A DNA stretch of 64,000 nt, from NCBI RefSeq assembly GCF_000938255.1, contig NZ_JYMR01000031.1, forward strand, positions 124,001 through 188,000. The letters run 5' to 3'. Below the pieces are notes generated by a model. It was not told the DNA's origin and did not search any database. It saw only the letters and a list, made by a program, of their open reading frames with translations. Numbering within the stretch: position 1 is the stretch's first letter; every line of letters begins with the position of its first letter. Positions 59,986 to 64,000 of this stretch are shown here, in pieces. The position numbers and the translations under genes are program-made. The stretch comes from Bradyrhizobium sp. LTSP849 (lineage in GTDB: Bacteria > Pseudomonadota > Alphaproteobacteria > Rhizobiales > Xanthobacteraceae).

Positions 59986-60755
59986 GCCAGCGGCCGATCA
60001 CCGAGGACGATCTTCATGCCTATGTGGATCAGGCGCTCGAGCCTGAGCGTCGCGCGGGGGTCGCACGTTATCTGGACGATCATCCGGATGTTGCCAGACG
60101 CGTCGCGGCCTTCGCCACCCAGCGCGAGCAGCTGCGTGGCGCGCTTGCGTCAATCGCCGACGAGCCCTTGCCGGCCGAACTGAATCTGTCGCGCATCATC
60201 GAGAACCCGAGGCGACGTCCTCTGCGGGCGTGGGGCGTGGTCGCGGCGCTGTTGCTTCTCGGCATCGGCGGTCTTGGTGGTTGGACCATGCATAGCCTGC
60301 TGCAAGAGGGGTCGAATGGACTGTCTGCGCTTGCACAGGAGGCCGCCTACTCCTATGGCGTCTATGCGCCCGACCGCGTACGGCCGGTCGAGATACGAGC
60401 GTCCGACAGTGTCGAGCTCACGCAATGGGTCTCCAACCGGCTTAAGCAGCCGGTCAGGGTGCCGGACCTTTCCGTCTCAGGCTATCGGTTGATGGGCGGA
60501 CGCCTGGTTGCGACGTCGCACGGTCCGGCCGCGATGTTCATGTACGATGACGATCACGGCGATCGCCTGGTCGTGCTGACGCGTCCGATGAACCGCGGGG
60601 AGCAGAACACGCCGATGGTGCCGCAATCGACCGGTGATGTCGCGGGCTTCGCCTGGGCGGATGGTGGCATGGGCTATACGCTTGTCGGCCAGCTTTCGGG
60701 GGACACCCTCAAGCCGATAGCGAACGAGATTCGGAAGCAGGCACGCGCGATCTAG
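59982..60755 (+). CDS. Anti-sigma factor, membrane-anchored, cysteine-less
   Basis: A 257-residue protein. Its N-terminal cytoplasmic part has the anti-sigma fold pattern ITEDDLHAYVDQALEPERRAGVARYLDDHPDVARRV, where His12 and His34 keep the spacing of a zinc-binding anti-sigma site but the two cysteines are replaced by Ala38 and Val41. One membrane segment (about 80-100) is followed by a periplasmic domain of about 150 residues. It presumably holds the ECF sigma factor until a periplasmic signal acts. Translation is coupled to the sigma factor. Confidence 0.88.
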   Translation: MSQRPITEDDLHAYVDQALEPERRAGVARYLDDHPDVARRVAAFATQREQLRGALASIADEPLPAELNLSRIIENPRRRPLRAWGVVAALLLLGIGGLGGWTMHSLLQEGSNGLSALAQEAAYSYGVYAPDRVRPVEIRASDSVELTQWVSNRLKQPVRVPDLSVSGYRLMGGRLVATSHGPAAMFMYDDDHGDRLVVLTRPMNRGEQNTPMVPQSTGDVAGFAWADGGMGYTLVGQLSGDTLKPIANEIRKQARAI

Positions 60756-60829
60756 CGCTTGAGTTCGCGAAACGGGCCCGCGCATCGGCGCGAGCCCGAG
60801 CATTCAACCGCGGTTCGCTTGCGAAGGAC

Positions 60830-61279
60830 TTAGTCCAGCAGCTTGGTATCGTCCGGAGCCTGCGGCGGCGTCTTGATCGCGATGGCCTTGACCTGACCGC
60901 TGATCGGCTTGGTGCCGCCATGTGGCGTCCCCTTGGGGATGATGACGAGGTCGCCGGGCTTGACCGTGACTTCTTTGTCGCCGAGCCAGATCGTCCCGGT
61001 CCCGTCCAGGATGTACTGGATTTCGTTGGTGTTGGGGTGCATGTGCTTGGGCACATTGCCGAGCTGGATCGAGATGGTGGCGCCGTCGGCGGTCATGAAC
61101 GTTTTGGAGCGGAAGCCGACCTTGTTGGCGTCCCCCAGTGCGTCGCCTTCCATCTCGCCGGTGTGGATGATCTGCGGGGTGATGCTCTCGGCGGCGAGCG
61201 CCGGCCGGAGCAGGTGGGTCACGCCGCATCCGGCGGCAAAAGCGGTGGCGATCGACAGCCCGATTGCAAGGCGATTCAT
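60830..61279 (-). CDS. Exported cupin-domain protein
   Basis: A 149-residue protein with an N-terminal signal peptide (LAIGLSIATAFAAGCGVTHLL) and a cupin barrel. The metal-binding pattern HMHPNTNEIQYILDGTGTIWLGD has the HxH...E of motif 1 and PKGTPHGGTKP the His of motif 2. Function unknown; periplasmic cupins bind a metal and often a small ligand. It is convergent with the anti-sigma gene and divergent from the binding protein gene at 61418. Confidence 0.85.
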   Translation of the reverse strand: MNRLAIGLSIATAFAAGCGVTHLLRPALAAESITPQIIHTGEMEGDALGDANKVGFRSKTFMTADGATISIQLGNVPKHMHPNTNEIQYILDGTGTIWLGDKEVTVKPGDLVIIPKGTPHGGTKPISGQVKAIAIKTPPQAPDDTKLLD

Positions 61280-61417
61280 GGAATATCCTCCCCATCAAGA
61301 ATTGTTCTTGTTTGGGCATGCTATTGCGCCGAAAGGCTGATGGCCAGTGCACTTAGGCAGTGCTTCTCAAGCCATTCCCGCTGCTTTATGGTGCCGCCAG
61401 CCGAACGGAGGAAACCA

Positions 61418-62446
61418 ATGAAGAACACGATTGCCAGGCTCGCCGGCGCGCTGCTCGCGCTGACGCTCACCACCGGTTTTGCCGCGGCGCAAAGCAAGGT
61501 GACCATCGCGATCGGCGGCGGCGCCTGCCTGTGCTATTTGCCGACGGTGCTGGCAAAACAGCTCGGCGAATACGACAAGGCCGGCCTCAATGTCGAGCTG
61601 GTTGATCTCAAGGGCGGCTCGGATGCGCTCAAGGCCGTGCTCGGCGGCAGTGCCGACGTGGTCTCCGGCTATTTCGACCATTGCGTCAATCTGGCAGCGA
61701 AGAAGCAGGAGCTTCAAGCCTTCGTGGTCTATGACCGCTATCCCGGCCTTGTGCTGGTGGTCTCGCCCTCGCACACGAACGAAATCAAGTCGATCAAGGA
61801 TCTCGCTGGCAAGAAGGTCGGCGTCAGCGCGCCCGGCTCTTCCACCGACTTCTTCCTCAAATACATGCTCAAGAAGAACGGGCTCGATCCTGCCGGCACC
61901 GCCGTGATCGGCGTCGGCCTTGGCGCGACCGCTGTCGCCGCGATGGAGCAGGGGCAGATCGACGCGGCCGTGATGCTCGATCCTTCCGTCACCGTGCTCC
62001 AGGGCAGCCATGCGGATCTGCGCATCCTCAGTGACACCCGCACCCAAAAGGACACGCTCGAGACGTTCGGCGGCGAATATCCGGGCGGCGCGCTGTACTC
62101 GACCGTGGCCTGGATCAATGGGCACGAGAAGGAAACTCAGGCACTGACCAACGCAATGCTCGCCACCATCGCCTGGATCCATTCGCATTCGCCTGAAGAG
62201 ATTATGGCGAAAATGCCCGACGAGATGGTCGGCAAGAACAAGGATCTCTATCTCGCTGCGCTGAAGAACACGATCCCGATGTTCTCGGAGACCGGCAAGA
62301 TGGACCCGAAAGGTGCGGACGCCGTGCTCGCGGTATTTAGCGTCGGCTCGCCGGAGGTCGCCAACGCCAAGATCGACGTCAGCAAGACCTTTACCAACAA
62401 GTATGTCGAACAGGCGAAGAAGACCACGGGGATGAACGTCAAATAG
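61418..62446 (+). CDS. ABC transporter substrate-binding protein, NitT/TauT-like
   Basis: A 342-residue periplasmic binding protein with a signal peptide (ALLALTLTTGFAAAQS). The pattern VTIAIGGGACLCYLPTVLAKQLGEYDKAGLNVELVDLKGGSDALKAVLGGSADVVSGYF is that of the NMT1/SsuA/ThiY family. A pair of cysteines, CLC, sits in the first binding loop, unusual for the family. It has no ATPase or permease adjacent; the closest matching pair is at 55711-57314, 4 kb away, and lacks a binding protein, so they probably form one transporter. Confidence 0.88.
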   Translation: MKNTIARLAGALLALTLTTGFAAAQSKVTIAIGGGACLCYLPTVLAKQLGEYDKAGLNVELVDLKGGSDALKAVLGGSADVVSGYFDHCVNLAAKKQELQAFVVYDRYPGLVLVVSPSHTNEIKSIKDLAGKKVGVSAPGSSTDFFLKYMLKKNGLDPAGTAVIGVGLGATAVAAMEQGQIDAAVMLDPSVTVLQGSHADLRILSDTRTQKDTLETFGGEYPGGALYSTVAWINGHEKETQALTNAMLATIAWIHSHSPEEIMAKMPDEMVGKNKDLYLAALKNTIPMFSETGKMDPKGADAVLAVFSVGSPEVANAKIDVSKTFTNKYVEQAKKTTGMNVK

Positions 62447-62475
62447 CTGACGCGATTCCGCGGTAATCAGGCGTC

Positions 62476-63180
62476 ATGACCTCACCGATCATTCATCGCG
62501 TCACGACGCTTGATCTTGCTGTTCGCCCGGTTGTCTGGCCGTTCGCGGAGCAACGGCGCGCCGAAATCGCAGCGCATTTCGCCGAGAGGCAGCGCGAGCG
62601 GCCAAAAATCTGGAATGGCCAAATCCTGCTCGGGTGTGATCCCATGTTCTCGGACGGCCATCTCGCCGCGACTTATTTCGAGACTGATTTCGCGAGCTTC
62701 CTCGCCTGGCGTGATTGGGGCTTTCCCGATTCTGCCGTGTTCAACGGTTTCGGCATGGGCGCGCTACGTACATCCGACGGCGCCTTCGTGATGGGCGAGA
62801 TGGCGCAGCACACATCCACTGCGGGACGCATCTATTTCCCGTCCGGCACGCCCGACCTGGACGACGTCAGGGATGGGATGCTCGACATTCCCGGCAGCGT
62901 CGTCCGCGAGATCGAGGAGGAGACCGGCCTGATCCCCGGCGATTACACGGCGGAGGCGGACTGGCACTGCGTCGTCACCGGCCAGGCGATTGCGATGATG
63001 CAGATTCTCAACCTGGACATGCCGGGTGAAGCGGCTCGCGCCCGGATCGAAGCCAATCTGGCTGATCAGGACGAACCTGAGCTTTCGGCCATCCATCTCG
63101 TGCGCGGAATGGATGATCTCACCCCAACCATGCCGCGATTTGTCACGGCCTTCATCGCGCAGCAGTTCGCCGCGCGCTGA
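62476..63180 (+). CDS. Nudix-like hydrolase with degenerate box
   Basis: A 234-residue protein. The C-terminal half has the end of a Nudix box, VVREIEEETGLIPGDY, with the metal-binding REIEEETG glutamates intact, but the usual G-x5-E start is replaced by a longer GTPDLDDVRDGMLDIPGS. The first half (HFAERQRERPKIWNGQILLGCDP) is found in the ADP-ribose/NUDIX-like proteins with a partner lid. It probably acts on a nucleoside diphosphate compound. It begins 29 bp after the binding-protein stop. Confidence 0.7.
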   Translation: MTSPIIHRVTTLDLAVRPVVWPFAEQRRAEIAAHFAERQRERPKIWNGQILLGCDPMFSDGHLAATYFETDFASFLAWRDWGFPDSAVFNGFGMGALRTSDGAFVMGEMAQHTSTAGRIYFPSGTPDLDDVRDGMLDIPGSVVREIEEETGLIPGDYTAEADWHCVVTGQAIAMMQILNLDMPGEAARARIEANLADQDEPELSAIHLVRGMDDLTPTMPRFVTAFIAQQFAAR

Positions 63181-63275
63181 CGCGCGAGGCTTGACATCGC
63201 ATCGCTCTGCCCATGTGATGGCTGGAAAAGCAAAAGCAACAAAATTGCAATGCACAATCGTCCAGGGAGGTTTAG

Positions 63276-64000
63276 ATGCGCCTGCGCATGGCTGCCCGCT
63301 TGGTACGTGGGCTGTTGATCGCGATTGCAGCGACGGGCTTGGGCGTGTCAGCCAAAGCTCAAGACAAGAAAATCAAGATCGGTGTGATTTTCGACCTGAC
63401 CGGTCCGCTTGCGGGCGGCGGCTCCGAGCTCGAATATCTCGGCACCAAGATCATCCTTGATCATTTCAGCAAGACCGGCGTCGAGGGCTACAAGGTCGAG
63501 GCGGTCTACGCCGATGCGCAGAGCAAGCCCGACATCGCGATCAACGAATCCGTCCGCCTGCTCGAGCAGGAGAAGGTCGACATGGTGCTCGGCTTCTTCT
63601 CCTCGGCGCAGTGCGTGCCGGTCGCAGCCCGCGTCGAGCAGCTCAAGAAGTTCATGTGGATGACGACCTGCATCTCGTCGTCCGTATTCGCGGATAAGAA
63701 CTACAAATACGTGTTTCGCCCGCAGGCGAGCGGCGACCAGTTCGGCATGATGACCATGGATTTCATCGCTCAGAACGCCAAGGAGAAGTTCGGCAAGGAG
63801 CCGGCTGACCTGCGCGTCGCCATCGTTCACGAGGACGGCGCTTATGGCGTCGACGTCTCCAAGGGTAACGAGGCCGGCGCCAGGAAGGCGGGCTTCAACG
63901 TCGTGCTGAAGGAAGGCTATTCGGCGACCGCGCCGGATCTATCCGCGCTGGTGACCAAGCTGAAGCGCGCCAAGCCAGACGTGATCTTCCACACCGGCTA
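63276..64000 (+). CDS. Branched-chain amino acid ABC transporter substrate-binding protein (partial)
   Basis: The first 241 residues of a LivK/HAA1-type periplasmic binding protein; the gene runs off the right edge. A signal peptide (LVRGLLIAIAATGLGVSAKA) is followed by IKIGVIFDLTGPLAGGGSELEYLGTKI and ESVRLLEQEKVDMVLGFFSSAQCVPVAARVEQLKKFMWMTTC, the usual Peripla_BP_6 pattern. GGGAGG lies before the ATG. The permease and ATPase genes would be expected downstream. Ligand uncertain: amino acid, urea or aromatic acid. Confidence 0.9.
   Translation, partial: MRLRMAARLVRGLLIAIAATGLGVSAKAQDKKIKIGVIFDLTGPLAGGGSELEYLGTKIILDHFSKTGVEGYKVEAVYADAQSKPDIAINESVRLLEQEKVDMVLGFFSSAQCVPVAARVEQLKKFMWMTTCISSSVFADKNYKYVFRPQASGDQFGMMTMDFIAQNAKEKFGKEPADLRVAIVHEDGAYGVDVSKGNEAGARKAGFNVVLKEGYSATAPDLSALVTKLKRAKPDVIFHTG

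Noticed and set aside
1..64000. CRISPR array, prophage, transposon or tRNA-linked island
   Set aside because: I saw no regularly spaced direct repeats, integrase, transposase or tRNA gene. The repeats present are single palindromic elements between genes.

Overview
The window is a 64 kb stretch of high-GC chromosome from an alphaproteobacterium, most likely Bradyrhizobium or a close relative in the Nitrobacteraceae. This is inferred from the protein families (alpha-type SspB, DUF2336, DUF4169, tripartite tricarboxylate transporters), the circularly permuted two-piece tmRNA with tag ANDNFAPVAQAA, and several palindromic intergenic repeats of the kind scattered through Bradyrhizobium genomes. 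It looks like ordinary core and accessory chromosome. I see no integrase, transposase, phage module, CRISPR array, rRNA or tRNA.

Layout. 0-10 kb: end of an HD-GYP protein, a TetR regulator divergent from a cytochrome P450 with a perfect operator palindrome between them, a large AsmA-family protein, a DUF2336 protein and a RoxA-like di-heme cytochrome c. 10-22 kb: methyltransferase, a SAM-cyclase-ATPase-TPR signalling protein overlapping a membrane hydroxylase, HAD phosphatase, an SDR/TetR divergent pair with two matching operator sites, DUF417 protein, universal stress protein, GNAT, a GAF-histidine kinase divergent from a response regulator, and an MFS transporter. 22-28 kb: feoAB (ferrous iron uptake), an RHH/DUF4169 pair, fumC, sspB and ssrA (tmRNA). 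28-33 kb: split chromate transporter and a tct operon (B-A-terminator-C).

33-41 kb: thyA-GNAT-folA (folate/thymidylate), hflKC with a DUF2065 gene and a DegP-type protease (membrane and envelope quality control), serB and miaA. 41-48 kb: branched-chain amino acid synthesis: an attenuator leader peptide rich in Ile/Leu/Val codons, ilvI, a threonine dehydratase, ilvH, a methyltransferase, two exporters (EamA, LysE) and ilvC. 48-57 kb: SDR, heme-reductase-like membrane protein divergent from a TetR with paired operators, an LTA-synthase/OpgB-like sulfatase-fold membrane enzyme, an osmoprotectant-type ABC system with fused permease-binding protein, and a NitT/TauT-type ATPase-permease pair.

57-64 kb: an apparent operon of a DUF305 protein with a His/Met-rich tail, a beta-propeller protein, an ECF sigma factor and a cysteine-less anti-sigma factor, preceded by an ECF-type promoter candidate; then a periplasmic cupin, an orphan NitT/TauT-like binding protein, a Nudix-like protein and the start of a LivK-like binding protein. 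The most distinctive unexplained unit is this 55.7-62.4 kb region, where a transporter's ATPase/permease and a plausible binding protein flank a sigma-factor-controlled, possibly metal-related periplasmic module.
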